Of a stretch of 64,000 bases of DNA, positions 48,808 through 59,400 are shown piece by piece. Location of the stretch: NCBI GenBank assembly GCA_036971475.1, contig JBAIZL010000001.1, forward strand, positions 151,296,044 to 151,360,043. Direction: 5' to 3'. The notes under the pieces are model-generated. The model did no database searches. It was not told where the DNA came from and saw only the letters and a list, made by a program, of their open reading frames with translations. Source of the DNA: Prosapia bicincta (taxonomy: Eukaryota; Arthropoda; Insecta; Hemiptera; Cercopidae). The translations under genes and the position numbers were made by a program. Position 1 is the stretch's first letter; every line of letters begins with the position of its first letter.

Positions 48808-49745
48808 TAAAACTGGTCATTTCTGACCAACCATTAATTTACATTTGATAATTAGATTGTAGCTTTTATTACAAAGAATCCATTGATTTCTATTGTATCT
48901 TGTTTGATGTTGGAAGCCAACCGGCGTGAGGAAGAGTATTGTTGTCACTCTTGTCGTTCAACGAGTTCAAATGGTGATGAATATTTAAGTAAATAATAAT
49001 ATGTAAAAATAGATTAACTTAATGTTAATTGAGTACCCAGATATTTAGAATGCATTTAATATATTTAATTTGTCGATATTAGATTAATTTTATTTTCAAA
49101 ATTTTACCTTGGTGTTATTAGTAATCCCCTAGTTCCGAACATATATTTTGTTTTGTCATCTTCAGACAGTTTATTACAACCCTGTGCATTTCGCCTTACA
49201 AATTTTGATGGCATTCAACGAAAGTAAGGTGAGAGGTGAAGATTAAAATTGTAAGCCCTATAACTTACAACGATTGCACACACTTTGAAGAGACACAGTC
49301 ACGGCAAGTAGATGACGATCTTGACAAGGCTGTCTGTGCAAGACAACGCCCATCCTTGTACCTTGCCTCTCCTTCCTCTCGCCTATTAAGGGTCTGTAAA
49401 GAATCCGGTTCTTCTACATGAAACAAAGCCCAACACACAAATGGCTCTCCACTCTATTATAAATAATCCCTTTGATGTTACCCACATTTTTCGCATTTTA
49501 TTATATTATGAAAAACGATGTTCCAATTTTATAATGTTTGTAATGTTCTAAAAGTCATAGTTGTCTATAACTTTTAATAGCATCCATAGTTGCAACTATG
49601 GCTAGTTAAAGTGTAACTTTTGTAATAATGTAATATTTGATTTTTATTAATGTTTATATATTCTTGAATTTTGTAGTCCATTACGTTCGGTGAATCTTAT
49701 TAATCACTTAAACAATAGTTTATGACTTCCGAACTTTGAATTTAG
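47727..49745. repeat. Inverted pair of a PLE-type terminal motif, 1.9 kb apart
   Basis: The motif attcttgaattttgtagtcc, continuing cattacgttcggtgaa, is at 49657-49696 on the plus strand and inverted at 47727-47765. Similar sequence lies at 20840-20875 beside the foldback at 20615-21253. At 49697-49745 the plus copy continues with ttattaatcacttaaacaat, as in the 20876 arm. The two copies may be the ends of one element or two separate insertions. Confidence 0.6.
48761..48805 (-). repeat. T45 tract, probable poly(A) tail of a minus-strand retrocopy
   Basis: A run of 45 T follows, on the minus strand, a short hairpin (ggtcagaaatgacc) and ttttaataaa. An AATAAA just before a long A tract is what a retroposed transcript end looks like. 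I do not recognise the sequence to its right (48806 onward), so the source is unknown. Confidence 0.6.
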
Positions 49746-49779
49746 TAAATTTGTTAAAACTTACTGAGACATCGCTCAA

Positions 49780-49962
49780 ACATGCTAGAAACCCAATTAC
49801 AAAACAACCTACTTAAAACCCACGTTACCGAAATCATAAACATCCTCCAAATCATCACCGAACAAAACTATTTCACCCACAACTCAAACTTCTATTCACA
49901 ACCAGATGGCCTACCCATGGGATGTCCTATCAGTAGTGTCCTAAGCGAAATCTTTTCCTAGC
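49780..49962 (+). pseudogene. Penelope-like RT fragment
   Basis: The plus strand is open from ATG at 49781 to TAG at 49960-49962: LETQLQNNLLKTHV, ITEQNYFTHNSNFY, and DGLPMGCPISSVLSEIFS. The QNYFTHNSNFY...DGLPMGCPIS stretch is the conserved RT region found in Penelope-like elements (compare CYGTTMGNSLSP in the copy at 36776). Its codon use is less AT-rich than its surroundings. The rest of the RT is absent. Confidence 0.8.
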
Positions 49963-50150
49963 GGAAAAATTTACTCACCGCTACTTCACACGTAGTATTG
50001 GTGAACGCTACATCTCTAGCGGCAAACATCACTTTCAATAGCTCAAGTGGTTCATGTGAATATTTAGCAGTGGGAAAAATTTACTCACCGCTACTTCACA
50101 CGTAGTATTGGTGAACGCTACATCTCTAGCGGCAAACATCACTTTCAATA
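49963..50150. repeat. Duplicated 78-bp segment next to the RT fragment
   Basis: The segment starting ggaaaaatttactcaccgct is present at 49963-50040 and again, identical, at 50073-50150, with 32 bases between. The identity suggests a recent tandem duplication of about 110 bp whose outer part has not been kept. Confidence 0.92.
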
Positions 50151-50159
50151 AATGATTTT

Positions 50160-51335
50160 AAAGAAAATATAAAAATTTCTGTACTTTTATTTATTACGTC
50201 ATTTCAAATAAACAAAAGACCAAATAAGAAAATGTCTAACTCTTTATACAATGGTTGCAAGAGATAACGTGTTTATACTGTCTCTAATCAAGAAGATAGT
50301 TTTTTGTGTGACTAAAATATAAGCGACACATACTGTACTGTGTAATACGAACAGCTGTTGCTTGCATTGCAAACCACGCCCACCCCACCCTATACCTGCC
50401 CACAGACTGTATTCAGATTCCATTGTAACCTACAAATTCCACTATATTCAGCTAATGAGGGTTTATTGAACTAAAAGACAAGAAGCGCTTTATTTACAAC
50501 GAGATTCAACTACAATTGTTAGATCTAAGACCTTACAATCTGCAAACCATTTACTTTTTGAATTTGTCCTCGCCCAATATACGGGTAAAAGTTTTTAAAA
50601 TTGGCAATGATAACCTTATTTGGCTTTTCGCCAGAAAACAAGCACACCACAGATTAAATTTTAAAAATACATTGCTCTTCCATATTACCAGAAGATCTGG
50701 TGTGTGACACCAAGTCTCCTGTGCCACAAAAGAGGAGCTAAAGTCGAAGGAGGTTGTCCAGATGTGACAGTCGACGGGCAGGTGTTTAGTTGAGGCCTTA
50801 GAGGTTGGGCTTCTGTTAGGAGTCTCTACCAACACTGGTACCACGGAATCGGAAGAACCCATCATAGCCAGACTAATTCTTTGTGCAGAGTCGGTTGAGG
50901 AACGCAAAGATCCAGAGTACCCGACTATTTATATTCGCAATATGCAAACAATTTTACTGCTCATTCATATTGTAGCGTGTAAAGGCCCTTACCGAGCCAC
51001 CAATGGCCAGTTACACTACATACGGTTAAACTTAACCTCCAAACCTTATTTTATAGTATGATAGGTTCCGTATGTTTTATTCTAGCCTTGAACTCAGTGT
51101 TTGTTCTACGATTGCGTTGTTATACATTGTTCGACCTCTTCCCTGTTTTATTTATTCTGTTTTGAATTATTTCACACTTGTTCAAATACGTTTTTACTTC
51201 ATGGAAGCCACTTTCCTAATGGAATCAATTTAATTCCCCATCTTCTCGCCTTAACCTTATTTGTAATTCAACTTATTCCACCACACAACCATACCTGGTA
51301 GAGATAGCCAGTGTTTGACACAAACACAACATCTA
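50160..51335. other. Unassigned; somewhat GC-richer at 50340-50920
   Basis: A minus-strand open frame (50907-50551) of 118 codons is Ser/Thr-rich at its start and has no domain I know. Nothing else supported. Confidence 0.4.
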
Positions 51336-51386
51336 TTATATTAATTAAAACAACCTCTCACCACAAATTCAACAAATTTTATTTTA

Positions 51387-51429
51387 ACCTTATGTACATT
51401 TCGACTACAAAGTAATCATCTTCAGAGGT
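51387..51429 (-). ncRNA. Hammerhead ribozyme, left arm (core intact)
   Basis: On the minus strand the order is ACCT, CTGAAGA, stem II GATTAC/GTAGTC with a TTT loop, GAAA, TGTACATA, AGGT. It matches the CUGANGA...GAAA...UH hammerhead consensus, with A at the free position 7, and stem I is ACCT/AGGT. Confidence 0.78.
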
Positions 51430-51460
51430 ATTTTTACAAATAACTGTTATTTGTAAAAAT

Positions 51461-51503
51461 ACCTCTGAAGGTGATTACTTTGTAGTCGAAATGTACATAA
51501 GGT
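51461..51503 (+). ncRNA. Hammerhead ribozyme, right arm (one core base changed)
   Basis: Same as the left arm but CTGAAGG replaces CTGAAGA (51465-51471). The last A of that box is needed for catalysis in hammerheads, so this copy is probably slow or inactive. Confidence 0.7.
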
Positions 51504-51554
51504 TAAAATAAAATTTGTTGAATTTGTGGTGAGAGGTTGTTTTAATTAATATAA

Positions 51555-52424
51555 ACATTTACGCCACAGTTGCTTTAAGTTGTTGACAACATCTATTAAT
51601 GTATCGATTTTGGGAATAGTTTTCAGATTCTTTCGAGTTCATAGATTCGTTTAAGAGGTCTCGAACTTTTCCATACAAATGGTACGGAAATGGCGATTCT
51701 TGGATAGGGATGAGTGTAGAAAGTGATTTTATCTATATTATATAATGATAGTGGATATAACCAACTGCATCTGTTCCAAAAGCGTGTCGAGATTCATGTC
51801 TAAATATAATCGTTTCTAATGAAAGTTACGCTATATTCTACACGTTACGCAATAATAACAAGCAGTTTTTATTTGTAAATAATATTACATAGTCTCATAT
51901 AAAATATCATCCAAGTTCCTTCAGAACTTAATAGAAAAAAGTCAGTTATTATTTTTTTTATGACAAAATGTTTTCAATAATTTTGTATTATTTATTCTAT
52001 AATATAGTGCAGCCATAATTTAAATCTTACTTTTAAAATTATTGTTTATTACTCCTGCTAACTTTAACGAAGGGTTCAATGTACCCTATAATGTTTAGTG
52101 TTGATATAGCCTAGTGTCATATGATAAGATTATACTTTTTATATGAAAATAAAATTAATAATGCAAATTATTTTACAGAAATCCAACCTGTCAAATTTGT
52201 GTTATTTGTCAAAAATGCCATTTTTAAAAACCAGGAAAATAATAGAAAAATACTGTATAGAAAAGTTGCATTAACTAAGCCTTATTTATTTCTCACATTA
52301 AGCAGAAGCAAATACTGTATATCTGTCTGCTTAGCTTGGAAACACAGACGTTCACACACAATTTATTCTTTACAAACTTTATCAACTTATTGGAGCAACA
52401 CCTCAGGTTCCTGCTCGTACCTAA
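51555..52424. other. Unassigned AT-rich sequence
   Basis: A plus-strand frame at 52121-52480 runs into the 114-bp array and shows no family. Nothing else seen. Confidence 0.5.
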
Positions 52425-52885
52425 TTCCCTTTACGAGGTCTTCGGTTTGGATCTTTTCCCTTTGCATTTGCCATTCTTGAGCTTTAAAATTTGTTTGTTG
52501 TCACTATTAGCGGTTTAAATCCCAGGGGATAGAGGTTTTTTCCTTTACGTGGTCTTCGGTTTGGATCTTTTCTCTTTGCATTTGCCATTCTTGAACTTTA
52601 CAATTTGTTTGTTGTCACTATTAGCGGTTTAAATCTCAGGGGATAGAGGTTCTTTCCTTTACGTGGTCTTCGGTTTGGATCTTTTCCCTTTGCATTTGCC
52701 ATTCTTGAACTTTACAATTTGTTTGTTGTCACTATTAGCGGTTTAAATCTCAGGGGATAGAGGTTCTTTCCTTTACGTGGTCTTCGGTTTGGATCTTTTC
52801 CCTTTGCATTTGCCATTCTTGAACTTTACAATTTGTTTGTTGTCACTATTAGCGGTTTAAATCCCAGGGGATAGAGGTTCTTTCT
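52425..52885. repeat. Four tandem 114-bp units
   Basis: The phrase ttcggtttggatcttt lies at 52441, 52555, 52669 and 52783, exactly 114 bp apart. Copies are nearly identical, with cases such as cccagg/ctcagg and ccctttgc/tctttgc. No coding signal runs through all copies. Confidence 0.95.
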
Positions 52886-54080
52886 TTTCAACATTTTAAT
52901 TATTTTTTTTTTCAAGCCTGCTTGTGTTTTACTTCTTTTAAACAAAACATGGGGAGGTTGTATCTTCAGAAAACAAACCTTCTAATGCGGCTTCCGAAAA
53001 AAATGAGCTCTAAAGGGAATTTTGTTATTGTTAATAAAGTTTACCGTTTAATATCATTATTACGTCACGTCGTGTCGTTATCATCTTACACTGTGTTAAA
53101 GTTTATATCTTTATTATTAGTACGTAGTCTGTTGATCAATATTAAAGTCTAGCTTGCACTTGACCCCCCCCCCCCGCACGCTGGCTTGGGCATTGTGATA
53201 TACACACAGAAGTGTAAAAGTTTTATAATTTAAGTTGGTCAATAGATTTTTTGTTACATTTTTTTAACATTTTGTCAATCGATAATGGCGGTTTTAATTT
53301 GAGTTAAGAAACTGCAAGTCTCAGTTAGTTAAGTTGGTTTAGAAAATGTTAGTACCGGTAGTTTTTAGATTAATTTAATTTTTTTACTTCTTTGTAAGTA
53401 CAGTTTTCTTCACTAATTTGTAACTAGCAATACAGTTTTTTAAACAAGGAATATAAAAATATGACTAGAAATTACACAATAATATTAAAATAAATATTTG
53501 GGGAACTCGATTATGTTCTCACGAAGGTTACACTGAAAATGTAAAAAATTTCCTTCAAAATATTATCAGTTCCACCCTTGTCCCACTCTTAGTAAGTAAA
53601 AAAGAAAACTAAAAGATTGAATTACACAAAACTGAAACGCCAGTTCCGCGTACGAAGCTCCCACAGCTTGCCCTACTTACACACTTTCAGTCCGCATTCC
53701 GGCATTCCTATGTCTGATAATTTCGGTAGTTCCAACCGGTTTCCCTGTTTCGATCACCTTTGATTTTACATCGGCCTGGTTTTATTCCAACTGGGATTTA
53801 TTCCACTTTATAAATTTTAAACCTGAAGGGATAAAAAAAAATAATCAGACAAGCATTCAACAAAATATAAAAACTTCGATCTTCAAAAACATGTGACAGA
53901 CTCGTAACTGGCATAATGTAAACGTAGTTAATTTTCTGTGTCACTGGTATTTTTGTGATTTCGCTGTGCAATGTGTTGTTATAAAAACGTTAACGAGAAA
54001 AACTGGAACCGGAAATGTATGGCATCAGTCACGTTTTTATTCTCGATAACAAATAAAATGAAGGTTGTGCAAGACATCAG
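52886..54080. other. Unassigned spacer with a 14-C run
   Basis: A C tract lies at about 53163-53176 in otherwise AT-rich DNA. No gene is supported; the plus-strand frame at 52922-53152 is short and unmatched. Confidence 0.5.
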
Positions 54081-55245
54081 GTAGGGGCATAACATCTCGT
54101 GGTAGACGATATAGGGGCGAATATGATGTTACCAGTGTTAGCCAGTGTCACTACTATCGCCTACAAACGACAGGAAAGTAATGTGAATCTAAGTAGGGGC
54201 ATGCCACTCGTGATATACGATATAGGGACGGATATGATGTTACCAGTGTTAGCCAGTGTCACTACTATCGCCTACAAACGACAGGAAAGTAATGTGAATC
54301 TAGGTAGGGGTATAACATCTCGTGGTAGACGATATAGGGACGGATATGATGTTACCAGTGTTAGCCAGTGTCACTACTATCGCCTACAAACGACAGGAAA
54401 GTAATGTGAATCTAGGTAGGGGCATGCCACTCGTGATATACGATATAGGGGCGGATATGACGTTACCAGTGTTAGCCAGTGTCACTACTATCGCCTACAA
54501 ACGACAGGAAAGTAATGTGAATCTAGGTAGGGGCATGCCACTCGTGATATACGATATAGGGGCGGATATGACGTTACCAGTGTTAGCCAGTGTCACTACT
54601 ATCGCCTACAAAGGACAGGAAAGTAATGTGAATCTAGGTAGGGGCATGCCACTCGTGATATACGATATAGGGGCGGATATGACGTTACCAGTGTTAGCCA
54701 GTGTTACTACTATCGCCTACAAAGGACAGGAAAGTAATGTGAATCTAGGTAGGGGCATGCCACTCGTGATATACGATATAGGGGCGGATATGACGTTACC
54801 AGTGTTAGCCAGTGTCACTACTATCGCCTACAAAGGACAGGAAAGTAATGTGAATCTAGGTAGGGGCATGCCACTCGTGATATACGATATAGGGGCGGAT
54901 ATGACGTTACCAGTGTTAGCCAGTGTCACTACTATCGCCTACAAAGGACAGGAAAGTAATGTGAATCTAGGTAGGGGCATGCCACTCGTGATATACGATA
55001 TAGGGGCGGATATGACGTTACCAGTGTTAGCCAGTGTCACTACTATCGCCTACAAAGGACAGGAAAGTAATGTGAATCTAGGTAGGGGCATGCCACTCGT
55101 GATATACGATATAGGGGCGGATATGACGTTACCAGTGTTAGCCAGTGTCACTACTATCGCCTACAAACGACAGGAAAGTAATGTGAATCTAGGTAGGGGT
55201 ATAACATCTCGTGGTAGACGATATAGGGACGGATATGATATTACT
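54081..55245. repeat. 111/112-bp minisatellite, ~10.5 copies, with a long open frame
   Basis: The phrase gtgttagccagtgtcactac repeats every 111 bp. Two unit types occur: B with ggcatgccactcgtgatata (111 bp) and A with ggcataacatctcgtggtag (112 bp). A-type units are first, third and last; B-type fill the middle. As 111 is 37 codons, the run of B units reads open at 54322-55272 (316 codons) as repeats of VIYDIGADMTLPVLASVTTI, AYKGQESNVNLGRGMPL. The 112-bp A units shift the frame. I see no domain, signal peptide or promoter, so an array that is open by chance is the simpler reading. Confidence 0.93.
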
Positions 55246-55584
55246 TGTGTAGGGGTCGCATACCTGAAGTAGACTTACTCTCTTTCGGAGCCATAAAGAG
55301 GTGGCTAACCGTTACACCTCCTTGTAAAAAAGGATATAAATAACTAGAAGATGGATAATTCCTTGGAAGATGGAATTAGGTAGAACTAGGTAGAACTAAG
55401 AATTAAGGGAAAACATGAACCATGGTTTTGACAATAGGGGGAAAGTTAGCGCATAGTTTGAATAGGGTCACTTACTTTTGTAGTACACCTAGAAATAGAT
55501 TATGTGTACGACATAACCTCATATAACATGTCAACGTACAGGAATAAATGAATTATTCTCTACTCAAACTTGGGTCATTTTAGT
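55246..55584. other. Spacer between minisatellite and LINE fragment
   Basis: Short unique-looking sequence with tagaactaggtagaacta repeats near 55380; no gene. Confidence 0.5.
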
Positions 55585-56255
55585 ACTTAACTTACTAGCC
55601 AACGCCCACCCTTGGCAGTTGAGCCATTTGGCGACGCGATGAACAGTAGAGTTGTGCCTCCCTGAAGAATGAACTGTTGTAATCCTGGGCTCGGTCCAGG
55701 GCTGTGCAATCATTAAGGTGTTCGGCATTCATAAGTTCACTACCACACAGCAGACACTCCGGGGTCGAGTGGATGGATGCTGTGTAGGTGCAGTAAGGTA
55801 ATCATGACCTTTCTTCAATCTGAAAGCTGCAACGCTAACAGATCGGGGCAAGTTTTGGTCAATTGGTCTCCCCCGTCACAAGACTTTTCTACCGTTTTCC
55901 TGCTGAGAGTTCCCTCAATCGACCGTGATTCCATTTTGGACGTCTCTATTAGGGACCTGGAGGAATGTGGCGAACTCAGATGCTCGGGCTGGGGGAGGCT
56001 TGTTCCCTGCTTGGCTAGTTGATCAGCTTTTTCATTGCCAGTGTTGTTTACATGGATCCACTGGAAATTACATACCCACCCGGCATTTAGTTTTCTTCTA
56101 CAATCTATGGTTTTACTACAGTCAGTCTGTGAGTCCCCAGAGAGGGTAATTTTAGTGTTGCAGTGACCGCTATTTACAGGGGCAACCACCGTCGAATTTA
56201 CATTCGGTGTTATAGCTGGTGTACGGTGCATCTTGCTGTCGCGCTCAAAACGCAA
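55585..56255 (-). pseudogene. Decayed non-LTR retrotransposon RNase H fragment
   Basis: On the minus strand an open stretch (56255-55815) contains FQWIHVNNTGNEKADQLAKQ, the RNase H segment with the conserved N, E and AD residues. After frameshifts it continues with PECLLCGSELMNAEHLNDC (a zinc-knuckle-like CCHC), then YCSSRRQMAQLPRVGVG and a stop. The ending closely matches ARCQMVELPRAGVG of the copy at 41989-42719, so both belong to one LINE clade. This copy is older. Confidence 0.82.
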
Positions 56256-56440
56256 CCCTTCTTCTTCATGTATCTTGTTCGTTGTGAACGTTGACTATTA
56301 CTAAGACAGTTCTGAGTTTATCTGCAGTAGATGACAATCCAAACCACTGATCCAAGTTATTGATCCAAGAGGATCTTCTACTGTCCACTTTCCTTTAGTA
56401 GCAGCGAACTCTTTAGATATCTACCTTTCTCCTCTTAGTA
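56256..56440. other. Junction before the satellite
   Basis: Unique-looking sequence leading into the first 167-bp unit; no gene recognised. Confidence 0.5.
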
Positions 56441-59400
56441 GTTACTCCTACTTCGCTGTACCCTATCCAAACAACTCATTGCTTCCTTGGTGACACGGTA
56501 GGTTCAAGATATTCGGAGTAAACATATATACGCTTCAAAGGCTTTAACACTTTCCATCACAGATTAACACATGTACACATCTGAAACACCGGATTTATGA
56601 AGATGTAGTTACTCCTACTTCGCTGTACCCTATCCAAACAACTCATTGCTTCCTTGGTGACACGGTAGGTTCAAGGTATTCGGAGTAAACATATATACGC
56701 TTCAAAGGCTTTAACATTTTCCATCAGAGATTAACACATGTACACATCTGAAACACCGAATTTATGAAGATGTAGTTACTCCTACTTCGCTGTACCCTAT
56801 CCAAACAACTCATTGCTTCCTTGGTGACACGGTAGGTTCAAGGTATTCGGAGTAAACATATATACGCTTCAAAGGCTTTAACATTTTCCATCAGAGATTA
56901 ACACATGTACACATCTGAAACACCGAATTTATGAAGATGTAGTTACTCCTACTTCGCTGTACCCTATCCAAACAACTCATTGCTTCCTTGGTGACACGGT
57001 AGGTTCAAGATATTCGGAGTAAACATATATACGCTTCAACGGCTTTAACACTTTCCATCAGAGATTAACACATGTACACATCTGAAACACCGGATTTATG
57101 AAGATGTAGTTACTCCTACTTCGCTGTACCCTATCCAAACAACTCATTGCTTCCTTGGTGACACGGTAGGTTCAAGGTATTCGGAGTAAACATATATACG
57201 CTTCAAAGGCTTTAACACTTTCCATCAGAGATTAACACATGTACACATCTGAAACACCGGATTTATGAAGATATAGTTACTCCTACTTCGCTGTACCCTA
57301 TCCAAACAACTCATTGCTTCCTTGGTGACACGGTAGGTTCAAGATATTCGGAGTAAACATATATACGCTTCAACGGCTTTAACACTTTCCATCAGAGATT
57401 AACACATGTACACATCTGAAACACCGGATTTATGAAGATGTAGTTACTCCTACTTCGCTGTACCCTATCCAAACAACTCATTGCTTCCTTGGTGACACGG
57501 TAGGTTCAAGATGTTCGGAGTAAACATATATACGCTTCAAAGGCTTTAACACTTTCCATCAGAGATTAACACATGTACACATCTGAAACACCGGATTTAT
57601 GAAGATGTAGTTACTCCTACTTCGCTGTACCCTATCCAAACAACTCATTGCTTCCTTGGTGACACGGTAGGTTCAAGGTATTCGGAGTAAACATATATAC
57701 GCTTCAAAGGCTTTAACACTTTCCATCAGAGATTAACACATGTACACATCTGAAACACCGGATTTATGAAGATATAGTTACTCCTACTTCGCTGTACCCT
57801 ATCCAAACAACTCATTGCTTCCTTGGTGACACGGTAGGTTCAAGATATTCGGAGTAAACATATATACGCTTCAACGGCTTTAACACTTTCCATCAGAGAT
57901 TAACACATGTACACATCTGAAACACCGGATTTATGAAGATGTAGTTACTCCTACTTCGCTGTACCCTATCCAAACAACTCATTGCTTCCTTGGTGACACG
58001 GTAGGTTCAAGATGTTCGGAGTAAACATATATACGCTTCAAAGGCTTTAACACTTTCCATCAGAGATTAACACATGTACACATCTGAAACACCGGATTTA
58101 TGAAGATGTAGTTACTCCTACTTCGCTGTACCCTATCCAAACAACTCATTGCTTCCTTGGTGACACGGTAGGTTCAAGATATTCGGAGTAAACATATATA
58201 CGCTTCAAAGGCTTTAACACTTTCCATCAGAGATTAACACATGTACACATCTGAAACACCGGATTTATGAAGATGTAGTTACTCCTACTTCGCTGTACAG
58301 TATCCAAACAACTCATTGCTTCCTTGGTGACACGGTAGGTTCAAGATATTCGGAGTAAACATATATACGCTTCAAAGGCTTTAACACTTTCCATCAGAGA
58401 TTAACACATGTACACATCTGAAACACCGGATTTATGAAGATGTAGTTACTCCTACTTCGCTGTACCCTATCCAAACAACTCATTGCTTCCTTGGTGACAC
58501 GGTAGGTTCAAGATATTCGGAGTAAACATATATACGCTTCAAAGGCTTTAACACTTTCCATCAGAGATTAACACATGCACACATCTGAAACACCGGATTT
58601 ATGAAGATGTAGTTACTCCTACTTCGCTGTACCCTATCCAAACAACTCATTGCTTCCTTGGTGACACGGTAGGTTCAAGATATTCGGAGTAAACATATAT
58701 ACGCTTCAAAGGCTTTAACATTTTCCATCAGAGATTAACACATGTACACATCTGAAACACCGGATTTATGAAGATGTAGTTACTCCTACTTCGCTGTACC
58801 CTATCCAAACAACTCATTGCTTCCTTGGTGACACGGTAGGTTCAAGGTATTCGGAGTAAACATATATACGCTTCAAAGGCTTTAACACTTTCCATCAGAG
58901 ATTAACACATGTACACATCTGAAACACCGGATTTATGAAGATGTAGTTACTCCTACTTCGCTGTACCCTATCCAAACAACTCATTGCTTCCTTGGTGACA
59001 CGGTAGGTTCAAGGTATTCGGAGTAAACATATATACGCTTCAAAGGCTTTAACATTTTCCATCAGAGATTAACACATGTACACATCTGAAACACCGGATT
59101 TATGAAGATGTAGTTACTCCTACTTCGCTGTACCCTATCCAAACAACTCATTGCTTCCTTGGTGACACGGTAGGTTCAAGGTATTCGGAGTAAACATATA
59201 TACGCTTCAAAGGCTTTAACATTTTCCATCAGAGATTAAGACATGTACACATCTGAAACACCGGATTTATGAAGATATAGTTACTCCTACTTCGCTGTAC
59301 CCTATCCAAACAACTCATTGCTTCCTTGGTGACACGGTAGGTTCAAGGTATTCGGAGTAAATATATATACGCTTCAAAGGCTTTAACACTTTCCATCAGA

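Larger units (their letters stand above)
51336..51554. repeat. Almost perfect 109-bp-arm palindrome with hammerheads in both arms
   Basis: Arms 51336-51444 and 51446-51554 are inverted repeats around a single T. The one difference I noted is in the ribozyme core (CTGAAGA on the minus arm, CTGAAGG on the plus arm). Layout is as in the palindrome at 37310-37654, but the sequence differs, so this is a second element family. Confidence 0.9.

Noticed and set aside
50551..50907. 118-codon minus-strand frame as a host gene
   Set aside because: No recognisable domain, no promoter or exon signals; likely chance in a GC-richer patch.
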